From NCBI GenBank assembly GCA_030849075.1, contig JASAOO010003499.1, positions 1 to 64,000 of the forward strand: DNA of 64,000 bases, in the 5' to 3' direction. The translations under genes were made by a program, and so were the position numbers. This stretch comes from Zelonia costaricensis (lineage: Eukaryota > Euglenozoa > Kinetoplastea > Trypanosomatida > Trypanosomatidae). Positions within the stretch are counted from its first letter, which is position 1. Every line of letters begins with the position of its first letter. The notes beneath the pieces were generated by a model. The model was not told where the DNA came from. It did not search any database and was given only the letters and a program-made list of their open reading frames with translations. Below are positions 35,401-41,494 of the stretch, one piece after another.

Positions 35401-36674
35401 AGAAAATGCGACACGACGACCAGCGGCTCGTAGGACGAGAGTTTATTTCGGGCCTCGTCGTAGTCGGCCTCGATCACACGCAATACCGCACTCTTGTAGG
35501 CGGCCATCAGTTCGTCGCCGAGCAACGCGTTGCGCACGGTAATTGTGCTGATGAGCGAGGTGTACGGCTTCAGCGCCTCTGAGCTGACACACGTCGGAGC
35601 CGCCGAAATGGCGTCCATTGATTTTGTCATGATGGCGTTGACGAGATCCACAACTTGCTCCTTGGGCGGCAGCAGTGAGAGCTCCTTGTGCCCCTCGACC
35701 ACGCACTCGACCTGGAAGCGCCACAGCAGATTCGGCGTGCGCCTTCGCACCGCGTTTTCGAGGTCGTGGAGCGTCGAGCACGCTTGCTGAAACGTCCCTT
35801 CCAGCTGAAAGTGGTGCGCAAGGCGGACAAATGCTGGCAGCCGTTCGTAATCGACAACGAGGCGTTTCTGCGCCATCTGGCGCCGCCGGAGCTCCTTTGC
35901 GTTGACATCCTTGTTGACGCTCCCGGTGCCGCCGGTGATTTTCTCCACCACCTTCATGGACGCAACCTCCGCGCTCACACTTTCCGTGCGCTCAATCACG
36001 GCGCTCAGCAGGTTAAGCAAAAGGTCAGCGAATTTTCGCTGAAGCGCCTTCACGTAATCATCCTGCAGCTCGGCAAAGTCGTCGGTGGAGAATCCGGCGC
36101 TGTTGCCGCGATCGCCGGCGATCTGCAACGAAAGCACCCTCTCGCACCGGTCGGGGCGCGTGTTCCACCGAAAACCAAAAGCCTTGTGCTGTAGTGCAAT
36201 CACATCCTGCTGGAACGTCGGCGTCGCCAGCAGCAGCCGCTTCGACAAGGTGGCGCGATTTCGGCTGAACCGTGCAAGACGCGCCCTTTCCAGCAGCCGC
36301 TGCAACGCTTTAAGGCGCAGGTAATTGCGGAAAAAGGTGATCTTGCTAATTGTGGCAAAAGACTGGGCCTCTAAAATCCATTGCTCCAGCGGAGCCACGA
36401 CAGTGTACTCGCCATCCCGGCGGTTGACGTGGATGACATGCTCTTTCGTCACCACGTAGTAATTGAGAGGGCGATTGTCGCGAGAAATCGTTCGAATGTG
36501 GTAGGGCTCAAAGCGGAGACCCGCGTCGACACGGCCAAAGAAGAAGTGGCTAATTGGTGGGAGGGAGACACCCTGCTCTTTTACATCGGCCACAATGGAG
36601 AAGAACTTCTGTGCATCCTCAACCGTGTTTAACGGCAGCTCCTTGAGCTCTTGAATGATCTTGGCGGACAGCAT
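23445..36674 (-). CDS. Dynein heavy chain, axonemal inner-arm type (4409 aa)
   Basis: Full-length motor heavy chain; family members are usually 4000-4600 residues. An N-terminal tail (about 1-1250) carries a Ser/Gly-rich insert near 580. The ring follows with four intact P-loops: AAA1 GPAGTGKTES (about 1297) with Walker B ACFDEFNRIE, AAA2 GNTMTGKTT (about 1599), AAA3 GLTGTGKSS (about 2068) with IDDCNVP, and AAA4 GVGGSGRSS (about 2479). The stalk coiled coil and microtubule-binding tip lie at about 2730-3020, including GWPSAKVCLGKFDFISRL. AAA5, AAA6 and the C-terminal domain end in STTGVSTNYV and RGVAALCALDD, typical of axonemal chains. FNCSDGLDYRMM and GLAQGGAWACFDEFNR also favour an axonemal inner-arm chain over cytoplasmic dynein. 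It drives sliding of flagellar doublets. A Gly-rich plus Glu-rich insert sits near 4040-4090. The gene starts next to the strand switch and is first in its unit. Confidence 0.97.
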   Translation of the reverse strand: MLSAKIIQELKELPLNTVEDAQKFFSIVADVKEQGVSLPPISHFFFGRVDAGLRFEPYHIRTISRDNRPLNYYVVTKEHVIHVNRRDGEYTVVAPLEQWILEAQSFATISKITFFRNYLRLKALQRLLERARLARFSRNRATLSKRLLLATPTFQQDVIALQHKAFGFRWNTRPDRCERVLSLQIAGDRGNSAGFSTDDFAELQDDYVKALQRKFADLLLNLLSAVIERTESVSAEVASMKVVEKITGGTGSVNKDVNAKELRRRQMAQKRLVVDYERLPAFVRLAHHFQLEGTFQQACSTLHDLENAVRRRTPNLLWRFQVECVVEGHKELSLLPPKEQVVDLVNAIMTKSMDAISAAPTCVSSEALKPYTSLISTITVRNALLGDELMAAYKSAVLRVIEADYDEARNKLSSYEPLVVVSHFLAEWRDISARWETMLIAADSLLDVIKETEVRGFAARAFKAQGEITKLANRTYGTIVVECDTILQKMLSRLRTVVAEIEAILGRLIKLNFGHLKERCDLWVDKLRLPELALDAFIKWYLDLQDSSAVFETFTNDVSDLQNLQRLQNELREKTNSGSSSSGGGGGGGVSNSEDFTAVLRSTFQGAIVDASDFYAVNHTKVKEMLAAEHKRVITSVQLTKQRLVTEYSNEREDDFGAPVTQKLEALQNGLVRTNREAKQLDSYADVLDVPTFDWTEIGVVEDELRKFMELWNTHKEATELQRRLDVQTVEEIDGQELKDTTIALFQRAFKAQKATPGTTAEKLVESLAVEKANLPMYTELCNPALKEEHWAKLFQNTSIPPVPSMKRTLRTLEAAGMMATEHATVVREIVSSAVGVYELEQQLGKLKSYWTECQFVVVPYAGRSNAFVIDAVDATLEELEEQQIVVQTCLTSKYIAPLAAEMAEWDAKLTLIHAVLEEWVGVQKTWMYLEFIFTSDDIKRQLPDESLLFSSADRFFGSLMRRCFEDPHMAPLCLEGNGETLKKLQKCTAQLDSIQKKIDDYLETKRVAFPRFYFLSNDELLSILSDSRNPLAVQPHLQKCFDNIKALVFAEEKTIVAMRSSEGEEVPFSQPVKVMGNVESWLNDVERAMRSTLFDRLAACLRAYSVERRTDWFFEHPAQCVTTVDQIVWTSEVEEVILSAGSGDAVAWPSYQGRFGQQLLQTVELVKNPLTALQRTVVSNLIVVDVHCRDVCAELAGASPEAAATEPCCSLLDFGWQKQLRFYYGVPTASHRASAAATVTSDCFVRHGAAELPYGYEYLGNQPRLVITPLTERAFLTCTAALHMQKGAAPQGPAGTGKTESVKDLGKALARTVLVFNCSDGLDYRMMSQMFAGLAQGGAWACFDEFNRIELEVLSVVAQQMLDITTAIAQKQTSMRFEGHHIKLHANFGVFITMNPGYAGRTELPDNLKALFRPVCMMIPNYALIAEIMFYAEGYNKAQVLAAKMIRLYSLASQQLSKQDHYDFGMRAVKSILVLAGRLKRSDPDSDEELLLVRAIREANLPKFLVDDRHLFMALLHDFFPAIVDVAPAPVSELIRDEAEGYLLEDVAQPSATSGSDWDAGTAVPVRLQPTEGLLFKLQQLFDTLMTRHGLMLVGNTMTGKTTVRDTLATVLTRLGEVLDITATAAAASATSEKMELSSMSGRSSMRSGRGGGGFAAERRREIAETIGEFDARCQSYFTATHASVCNPKAISMTELYGDVNPLTREWQDGVFSSMVRELVRPSAAGQQQRRAPARHWVVFDGPVDAVWIENLNTVLDDSKMLCLVNGERIRIPDTISLLFEVQDLRVASPATVSRCGMVYVNEECVGDGWSPLVQSLSQAAAQELGVRWRHDRFLQLCEVLLPPLLRVVREECKEYIGTGNAQLALNLFYLMKAAVLQLKGAIDVDRQEQAQQQQDDVTAHALHARASTKMSSSLAESEMSATMVAAAARRQSRRRSSRVTRAVVLVRGESVFDALFVQSCAWGIGGNLTEATRGRFAAAMLPLVREHRLSFPYNTEAHGLGVFDFGFDFEIGDWRRWTDLVPAFHYNASVAYFDLLVPTEQTAVMQFLLRSATQTQHHMLLNGLTGTGKSSMVNSFLLQTLRTEDATSSAAAFRFTLSAQTSAHALQSTIEAKLTRRKGDREFGAPPSKTMMVAVIDDCNVPQLEEYGAAPPVELLRQMITQGGFYDRKRLFFKEVVQTMLIACCGEPGGGKNEMTPRFTSKLLCFCAPQLTETSMKLIFSAILKGFFTARNFSAEVAALADAVVDSTLEAYRRIAVECLPTPDKTHCTFNLRDVSKVFQGILQIKPAHCATPQALVDLWSHEASRVFHDRLIDDTDRGWWWRCCAEVIEKHLCSSGTDSTAAATAGGDGDADGAATTAPDAGDGEGDRSDDAAANGRSSQAPGGSPTTPLPPLQPPTPAQLSSIFYGAWVQRDYQRIGHEGSGQSLQAVAQQHLSEYNTQSPTAMNLVFFEQAVQHLSRICRIVSQPRGHALLVGVGGSGRSSLCRLAAFMMGMDVQTVHIARNYGIVEFRDEVRKVLLDAGARGKEVVFLLSDPQLVHSEMLEDINNLLNTGEVPGMMGLEDMETIVRCCREATLSAGRPDTRASVYEFFVSQCRERFHLCLCMSPMSGEFRDRLRMFPALVNCTTIDWFSEWPQDALRAVAQSTLSEAHAEQQRQQQQQEVQAPDTDRLAALMVFLQSTVKAAAERLLAQHRRRTHVTPTSYLAVLTLYRTMGRRLRHDLQTSANRYRNGLEKLDSANATIGVLQQQIREMQPGLAAAAKQVEEQKRTLAGEQKEADHMKEAQSREEAAAQALMNEAESIRRECEEGLQQALPALEAAEQALETLSAKDIQEIKTFTTPPSNVEKTMNAVLVLLNEKEGWPSAKVCLGKFDFISRLTGYPRDSITAACIRKLAVFVQDPDFVPDVIEKTSLPCRSMCMWVHAMYKYYFVAKEIAPKRARLAEAEKKVEVARRELEAKQVALQKVLDHIAALQAAAAAAQQKADDFQRQIETAMARLVRADQLISGLASERGRWEAALVTLEQQLGCVEGTAALAAGCVGYLGPFPLDYREDLVSHWRAQCTRLGIPFDPTYALESIEAEATVQQWALQSLPRDTYSIQNATILHRTTQCCYMIDPQGQANAFVRKLERSRSSGAAGLLQLKLTTPNFMRQIENAVQKGQAVLLEDVGETLDAALDPILLKQVRRVAGRDVVTLGDREVTYDDRFHLYITTKLANPVLTPELQVKLTVIDFTVTREGLEEQLLADIVGSERALLQQRGDRCVISIAANREEISALEAQVLQQLSDATGDVLDNVELIQALQTSKATSEKIAVELAAVEETNKTINATRDVYRPLAVRGSLLYGAIAQMAKVDPMYEYSLPFFKNLVVSVLVGTRPSRALQQLVQLSNRQSSVLSTTGAAAAAAAASGGRASLSLGEGRSRHVSLVPPESYTMSPGNVSGAGAIGAPNPAFAEEDEEAAAAMSEEEVHARVAMLVEEVTWTSYRVLCRGLFGPHKLLFSFVLTTTLLRSTGDITAEEWDLFLRGGAGRPLPPAFAAAAGRPGYLTSGTWVDFGAMCGLTAFAAVQESFLASLSDGAAPASAPSTVEGTGALPWTAWFTATYGAEVLTRMPESLAALSRWHRTIAVKVLRPNKLHYMAAELVVDALGQRYTVAPPFDLEEAFLDSTKMTPIIFILSAGADPTSLFVNFAEEHGFGARKYMLSLGQDQDKRATQMIQDGQREGAWVYLQNCHVYASWMPQLQQLVESMNPNEVHADFRLWLTSNPSPSFPPVVLQAGLKLTQEPPMGLRGKVLNTLRSAVVADAWVAAGGGADVDAVDGGSEISIFAGTLNATSAPTAADLVGGAAPHPVLQRLIWTLAFYHGTVMERRRYRPLGWNIAYDWGMADFVAGLATVRTALSRGGALSRSSGAAAASLPTEELCYMLGTIDYGGRVTDEWDTRCLQVLTRRFFDVTTGAAGAGGDGGGAAQDAIAPPAFPPEGLSHIGLLQHAELAFGGGGADDAAQAEEASEGPTRFGLHDNATLSVEHQLSTGLVNALVAMNAGGAGASGGGGGGAGAHRGSKRDSSGSPNDTEEAAAEEAPEEHPVAAVARKLLDQLPELLPRKEAVLSVPSSPTGSLLAPPPHGLVADPAPLQTLLSHETDLYNRLLTRMRSSLVELIRALKGEVVVTARLELMMQRLAFNQVPELWSQVGYLSLRPLGSYMEDLLRRVSFVRRWGASGQPPCFWLSGVFFPQGFVTALLQARSRALQVPIDSLQLHFRALAPDEAASVAAANAAYDGDAATEPPTPVVGAYVNGLYLEGCGWDTARGGLVEAAPGALTVELPVIHFEPVVVVEEAAGDKAKAAAAPASAAPVYECPLYKVRTRAGTLSTTGVSTNYVTSLSLPSLDGVPGDHWTLRGVAALCALDD

Positions 36675-37560
36675 TGATAAGGTGTGTGATGCTGCTTAGG
36701 TGTTTTTCTTTTGTTCAAGTCGGCGTGCTTGCTCGTGCGTACCTGTGCGCCACCTCTTTTTTGGTGTGTGAGTTTGTGTACGTGTGTGTCTGTTTCACGA
36801 TCTAGCGCCCCGCAAAGCGCCAAGGGTGGATATCAGCAGCTGCAAGTCTCCACCTCTGTGCGTATTGTTGTGCAGCGTGTGATTTGGGCACAATTTATGC
36901 TAGTGAAATGGTAGAGCGCAGGTGGTGAAACGCGGTGAGAGCAGTGAATCCCGGCATGCCGGCTTTTGAACGTGCCGCGAGGATCTTTTCCATGAGCGAC
37001 TGCAGTGCCCAGTGCATTTGTTTTATTCTTTTTTTTTTTCTGCTTGTCAGCGCTGCGCGGTTCAAAACGAGAACGTGAAAAAAAAAAGGTGCACCCTCGC
37101 GTGGCCGCGGCTTCTCTCTTTTTTTTTCCGCGTGTCGCGAAGAAGGCGCACGTTGGGGGAGCTCCGTTTTGCTGAACAGCGTTAGCCAGGGTACGCTCGC
37201 ATTGTCCTTCGAGGGGAAGAAACGAACGTCTGCACGCGCCATCCAGTGTGCACAAAATACGGGAAAGCAGCCGCCAGCATGTAGAATGCCGACACAACTG
37301 CGGCATGTTTGGACAGTTTTCGCGCCTAAAGTGAGCGCGCAACAACTACAGGTGCCGCAGGACGAACAGATAAAAGTCGTGACGGATCTATCTGCGTAGC
37401 TCCGGGAAACAAAATAAGCCGTCGCTGTCCACATAGCCCGGACGCGGAGGAACTGCAAAAGAACTGAGAGACCTTCACGTCGTTTTGTGAGAAGGTTGCA
37501 TCCGGCGCCACCGACCGTCTTGCGCCCCGTTGCACAGCACAAAAAAAGGCGCTTCTTCAC

Positions 37561-37827
37561 TTACTTTTCACCTGCGGAGAGGGTGTAGTGGCTTCGCGCA
37601 CGAGGTACATTCAAAGATGTCACCATGTCAATGACGTCGGCAAGCCACGCAGGAAAGAGCGCTGCATCAACACGATCAGGATCAAGAGAGAGCACATTAC
37701 TCCAGGGCAGCGGAATGCGCCCAGCGAGAGTTCCAGGTGGAACGCAGAACGTGTCTGGTGGTAGGCGGGCGGGAGTGTTGGTGAATGGCCTACTCCGTTC
37801 CGTTACACAAAGTGTGGCCACTTCCTG
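37561..37827 (-). other. Open frame without ATG start, protein-like, in the strand switch
   Basis: Between a TAG (37830-37828) and a TAA (37563-37561) lie 88 codons without an initiating ATG near the 5' end; the only Met is late. The composition is balanced rather than low complexity (for example RIPLPWSNVLSLDPDRVDAA). It may be a remnant, or chance in a lower-GC region. Confidence 0.2.
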
Positions 37828-38242
37828 CTAACAGGCAGCTCGGCGCGCGCTAGATAGCTGGTCCGAGACATGCAGCAAAGCAGCCCGCTGACGAAGGTAG
37901 AGCACTTCCTTATTACCGCGTACACCCCCCCCCCTCTGTCACTCTCCTGGCAGCGGGGAACAAGGGGCACTGGGTGTCCAAAGCAACTCAACAAGGAAAT
38001 GGCGCAGCGCACAATTCCCCCTCCGGTTCCTCCTTTCCGGGGTTTTCTGAGCTTGATTGAGAAACGACCGTGTTTTCCACTTCTTACCCCCCCCCCCTCG
38101 CCGGAAGGTTTTGCACACGCTGAGCGGTGCGCAGCTGACAGCATCAAGACCCCGGGAACAAGACTGTTTTTGCTGTCGCGACCATGGCGCTATCTACTCA
38201 GAGACTCCCGGACAAACACACCAGGGGGTCGGCAAACATGAA

Positions 38243-38416
38243 CTAAAGCACATCTTGTCCATCTTCAAGCAAAAACCAGCATTCGGTTTCCCGCTTTGCC
38301 AGGGAAAGCCGCAAGTGGACGCCCTCCGTCGCTTCAGGAGGCAGGGCAGAGTTCCTCAGCTTGGAAACCGCCTCCCACTTTTGCTCTTTCTGTCGAACCA
38401 CATTGAACTTTGGCAT
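38243..38416 (-). other. Possible 57-aa open frame opposite the COQ9 leader
   Basis: ATG at 38416-38414, stop TAG at 38245-38243. The product begins MPKFNVVRQKEQKWEAV and is charged and balanced. It lies head to head with COQ9, with 60 bases between the two ATGs, so its opposite strand is COQ9 splice-signal sequence. I do not recognise it. Chance is as likely as a gene. Confidence 0.2.
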
Positions 38417-38476
38417 TTTTGCAACGAATAGTACACTACACCAGCTCCACCGCAACAAGCCCCACAGGAGAAAAAA

Positions 38477-39292
38477 ATGTGCGCGGCTTTGAGTCCTGCC
38501 CACTACCAGCTCCGCACCAAAATCCTCGCGGAGGCCGCAAAGCACGTCCGGGAAACTGGCTTCACGAATGCCGCGCTGTCCGCGGCGCTTGGGTCCTTCG
38601 ACCACGCAGAGGCAGACGATAGCACGCTCTCACACATTTTCAGTCGGGGCTTTCCCATCGCCTTGGTTGAGCACATTGTGCGGACAACAAATTCACAAGT
38701 GCAGCGCCACCTAGAAGCGACCTACAGCAAGGAAGCCATTTTGTCCTCTATCGATTCCAACATGGACGCCTTTGTGCACGACCGGCTGCTTTTGCCCACG
38801 GAAAAGACAGTTGCAGAGGAAGCGGTGCTCGCGAAGGTGCGTCTGATGCAGCCTTTGGCAAATCACTGGCCGAACGCCGTTGCGCTGGAGTACCTCCCGT
38901 CTAACTTGCCCTACACAGTCATGAACTTGGCGGAGTTTATCGACACCACCGCCTTCTACATGGAGCGCGTCACGACACTCCGCGAGCTGCTTGAGCCTGC
39001 GCGGCGGATGCTGCAGTCCAAGGCGATGGCGTCGCACATCCGCTACACCGACGCCGGTGCCGCCACCGAAGACTCCCCCACTGCGGCCATGTTGAGAGGG
39101 TTTATTCAGGGCATCCCGCTGTCCTCGGGGCCGCACGCTGGCGACGGCAGCTTCAACCTCAGCTGGTACTCCAAACGAGCTCGCCTCGCTGTCTTGTACG
39201 GCGCAGCAACCACGTCCTTGCTCGGTGATGTGTCGCGAAACGCCGCCGAAACGCGTGCCCTCACGAAAGCTGCTGTGAACAACTTTTTCTGA
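38477..39292 (+). CDS. COQ9: Ubiquinone biosynthesis protein COQ9
   Basis: A 271-residue protein of the COQ9 family, a lipid-binding partner of the COQ7 hydroxylase in the mitochondrial coenzyme Q synthesis complex. The N-terminal part is the TetR-like helical region (KILAEAAKHVRETGFTNAAL, residues 15-34). Then come LANHWPNAVALEYLPSNLPY (about 127-146) and the family signature FNLSWYSKRARLAVLYGAAT (about 226-245), equivalent to the F-N-W-Y-T-K-R-A motif of other COQ9 proteins. About 45 residues between the WPNA region and the signature (175-220) look like an insertion. No clear presequence is visible, and an in-frame stop (38429-38431) lies upstream of the ATG, so the targeting signal must be short or internal. 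This is the first gene of the rightward unit; an AG at 38430 after a T-rich tract is a likely acceptor. Confidence 0.9.
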   Translation: MCAALSPAHYQLRTKILAEAAKHVRETGFTNAALSAALGSFDHAEADDSTLSHIFSRGFPIALVEHIVRTTNSQVQRHLEATYSKEAILSSIDSNMDAFVHDRLLLPTEKTVAEEAVLAKVRLMQPLANHWPNAVALEYLPSNLPYTVMNLAEFIDTTAFYMERVTTLRELLEPARRMLQSKAMASHIRYTDAGAATEDSPTAAMLRGFIQGIPLSSGPHAGDGSFNLSWYSKRARLAVLYGAATTSLLGDVSRNAAETRALTKAAVNNFF

Positions 39293-39733
39293 CCCGCTGG
39301 AGTTAAAACCAGCCGGCGCTGCTCTGCGCTAGTGCGAATCTCCCGCGACACCAACGGTACGCAGCGCCTCGGACGCCTCAAAGCCCCAAAAAAGAAATTC
39401 AAAAAACCGGTAATGTCGCAGAACCGCCAGGTGGGTGCTCTTCTTGCTGCAAGTCGGACCAAGTGTCTGCGAAAAAAAAGAAGAAGAGAAATGCAGGAGC
39501 GGAAGACATTTTGCACACGCATGACGCACTCTCACTTGCCGAGTGACAGTGGACGGGCTGGAATGTACACTTCGCGAAGACCGTCGCTGCGACGTGCTGG
39601 GCTTTCCAGTCCGATTTCGCTTTTTGTTAGTCTCAACTTTCTCAGGCTCTCTCTACCTCTTCCGTACCTGTTTTCTCTCTTTGGATTTGCCTTTTCAAAT
39701 TTCGAATCCTCGCAGCTGTGGCGGCTCCGCGCG
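39293..39733. other. Intergenic region COQ9 to SMYD-type gene
   Basis: 441 bases without a gene. The SMYD frame is open through most of it, but the ATG chosen lies after a T/C-rich tract (39650-39700) and an AG at 39714. It is moderate in GC and free of CA/GT repeats. Confidence 0.6.
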
Positions 39734-40849
39734 ATGATACGCTGCGAATACGTTGCTGACCGTGGCCGGTTCGTTGTCGCAGCAACTGACATCGCGGCCG
39801 GGAGTCTCATTTTCAAAGAGGACGCTTATTGTGTCGCGCAGCGCGTCGTCGATGCCAAGCACCCGCGCTGTGTTTACTGCTGCGGTGACGCGCGCAACCC
39901 GCACAGCACGTGCAAGCGCTGTGGGAGCGCGTACTGCAGCGAAGCATGCGCGGCTCATCACTCCCCATCACACGCTGACACGGGCGAGTGCTGTGCGACC
40001 ATTCTAGCAAAAGCGGCAAAGGGCATCGTACCGGAGGAAGACATGGACACGTTTGAGATGCTGTGCCTCATTCTTGCAAAGTGCGCCTCTGAGGGAAATG
40101 CAGGTCGCCTTCGCCGCACCGCACCGCCTGCGAGCGCAGGCGCGTTTGAGACCGTTGGCTTCGGGCAGGAGTGTGCGAGCCCGTTGGAGTTTCTTAACAC
40201 CGGCGCCAGCCCTGCACATGTTTTCGAGCCGACTTACGACCACATTGAGTGTCTTGGAACAAACACGCGCGCCACCAACGAAGAAATTGTGCAAGACTTC
40301 TCTACGCTGTTCGACCTTTTTGAAAAGGTGCTGCAGAAAAAGAAGTTCGTGCAGCGGGCCCGCTCGCTGGAGCATGTGGTTCCGTGCGATGTGAGCCGCG
40401 ACACTTTTGTTGCCATTTGCAACGCGTTTCTGTGCAACGGTTTCGGCATCTGGAGCGCCGTGAATCAGCAGCTCGGCGTCGCACTGTACCCGCAAAGCTC
40501 GTACTTTAATCACAGCTGCGCGCCGAACATGGGCCGTCGAAACTGCACAGGCAGCCGCGTCATCGAGTTCTTTGCGGCTCGTGACATTGAGGCGGGTGAG
40601 CCGCTGTGCATTTCTTACATCGATTTGAAGCTACCGGTAGCGGAGCGGAAATCAAAGCTGATGGCGACATACTCGTTCGAGTGCATGTGCATCCGGTGCG
40701 TTCCCGACGCAGACTACATCACTGCCAACACCGTGTGCGGCGGGTGCGTCCCGGCGCTCTGTGGTGGATGCATTTCAAAGGTCATGCAGCCTTTGGGTAA
40801 AGGCTTATATGTCTGTCCCTCCTGCAATCAAACACAAGAGGCGTCGTAA
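39734..40849 (+). CDS. SMYD-type SET/MYND-domain protein, putative lysine methyltransferase
   Basis: A 371-residue protein with the split SET layout of the SMYD family. It begins with the SET-N strand (CEYVADRGRFVVAATDIAAG, 4-23). A MYND zinc finger follows at about 46-87, with Cys pairs CVYC, CKRC and CSEAC plus a His/Cys end. The SET core comes next, with YFNHSCAPNMGR (about 257-268, the S-adenosylmethionine-binding NHSC motif) and ISYIDL (about 293-298). Post-SET cysteines are FECMCIRC (about 315-322). A further C-terminal cysteine group (CGGC, CGGC, CPSC; 335-364) is unusual. SMYD proteins methylate lysines in histones or cytosolic proteins; the substrate cannot be inferred. Start: ATG 39734 opens the SET-N segment and lies 18 bases after a likely acceptor; the upstream open frame is Arg/Lys/Ser-rich and not conserved in type. 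Confidence 0.88.
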   Translation: MIRCEYVADRGRFVVAATDIAAGSLIFKEDAYCVAQRVVDAKHPRCVYCCGDARNPHSTCKRCGSAYCSEACAAHHSPSHADTGECCATILAKAAKGIVPEEDMDTFEMLCLILAKCASEGNAGRLRRTAPPASAGAFETVGFGQECASPLEFLNTGASPAHVFEPTYDHIECLGTNTRATNEEIVQDFSTLFDLFEKVLQKKKFVQRARSLEHVVPCDVSRDTFVAICNAFLCNGFGIWSAVNQQLGVALYPQSSYFNHSCAPNMGRRNCTGSRVIEFFAARDIEAGEPLCISYIDLKLPVAERKSKLMATYSFECMCIRCVPDADYITANTVCGGCVPALCGGCISKVMQPLGKGLYVCPSCNQTQEAS

Positions 40850-41494
40850 ACTCGCGCAAACGCGTTGCGCTCAAAGAAATTCACGTTTGAAAGTTGTTTG
40901 CGTTTTGGTGTGTCCAGCACTTCAAGCGCTTAAGAATAATATGGGCTGGCGCTCTCTTTCGTGCTTCGTTTTTGAGAGGGATACGAAGCAGGCTGAAGAA
41001 GACGCGTCGAAAGGCCCGCAACTCTGCTCGTCATTTTTTTTCGCTCTCTCTTAGCCGCAGTGACTGACACAGGAATTCTGGGGTGAAAGCCGCAAAACTC
41101 GAAATTGCAAATCACGACGAAAGTCGACAGTCGGAGAGCGAAAGAATAAAAAAAAAAGAGTCAACGGAAGTCTTCAGTGGGCTTCTCAGCTGCCTTCGCC
41201 GCAGCTGCGCTGTGGAGTGTGGCGTTCTGTTCGAGAAGGCGTGATCCTGCTAGCAATGCCGGTTCACATGCTTTCTATCTTGGGCACCATTTGCGGCCTG
41301 TTTAAGCTCTTATACGCCAGCACTCTGTTTTTCCCACTTCACGCTTTCTGCCCCGTTTGTTTCTTTCCACACGCGTTGCGTCCTGCGCAGCGCTATCCGA
41401 GAACAAAAAGAGCGCGTCTATTCGCGCGCTACCTGCTTCGTCTCGCACATTACATCGATTTAGCATCCTCAGCTGAAAAAAAAAAAGAGACGAA
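40850..41494. other. Intergenic region (no gene seen)
   Basis: 645 bases between the SMYD-type gene and the four-helix membrane protein. It has A- and T-runs (41033-41042, 41145-41158, 41476-41486), moderate GC and no dinucleotide repeats. The AG at 41471 after a C/T-rich stretch is a possible acceptor for the next gene. Confidence 0.6.

Larger units (their letters stand above)
36675..38476. promoter_or_regulatory. Divergent strand-switch region, probable bidirectional Pol II initiation zone
   Basis: All credible genes to the left are on the minus strand and all to the right are on the plus strand; this 1.8-kb gap separates the starts of dynein and COQ9. In trypanosomatids, transcription of both polycistronic units normally begins in such gaps, marked by chromatin rather than by sequence motifs. 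It is less GC-rich than the rest of the window, has no CA/GT microsatellite, and contains T- and A-runs near 37028-37090 and 37119-37128 and C-runs at 37926-37934 and 38087-38096. No tRNA was found. Two short minus-strand open frames in it are described separately. Confidence 0.75.

Noticed and set aside
36895..37560. Minus-strand open frame of 221 codons in the strand switch
   Set aside because: The composition follows the T/A runs and has no motif. It would lie in the dynein leader, where splice signals are expected.
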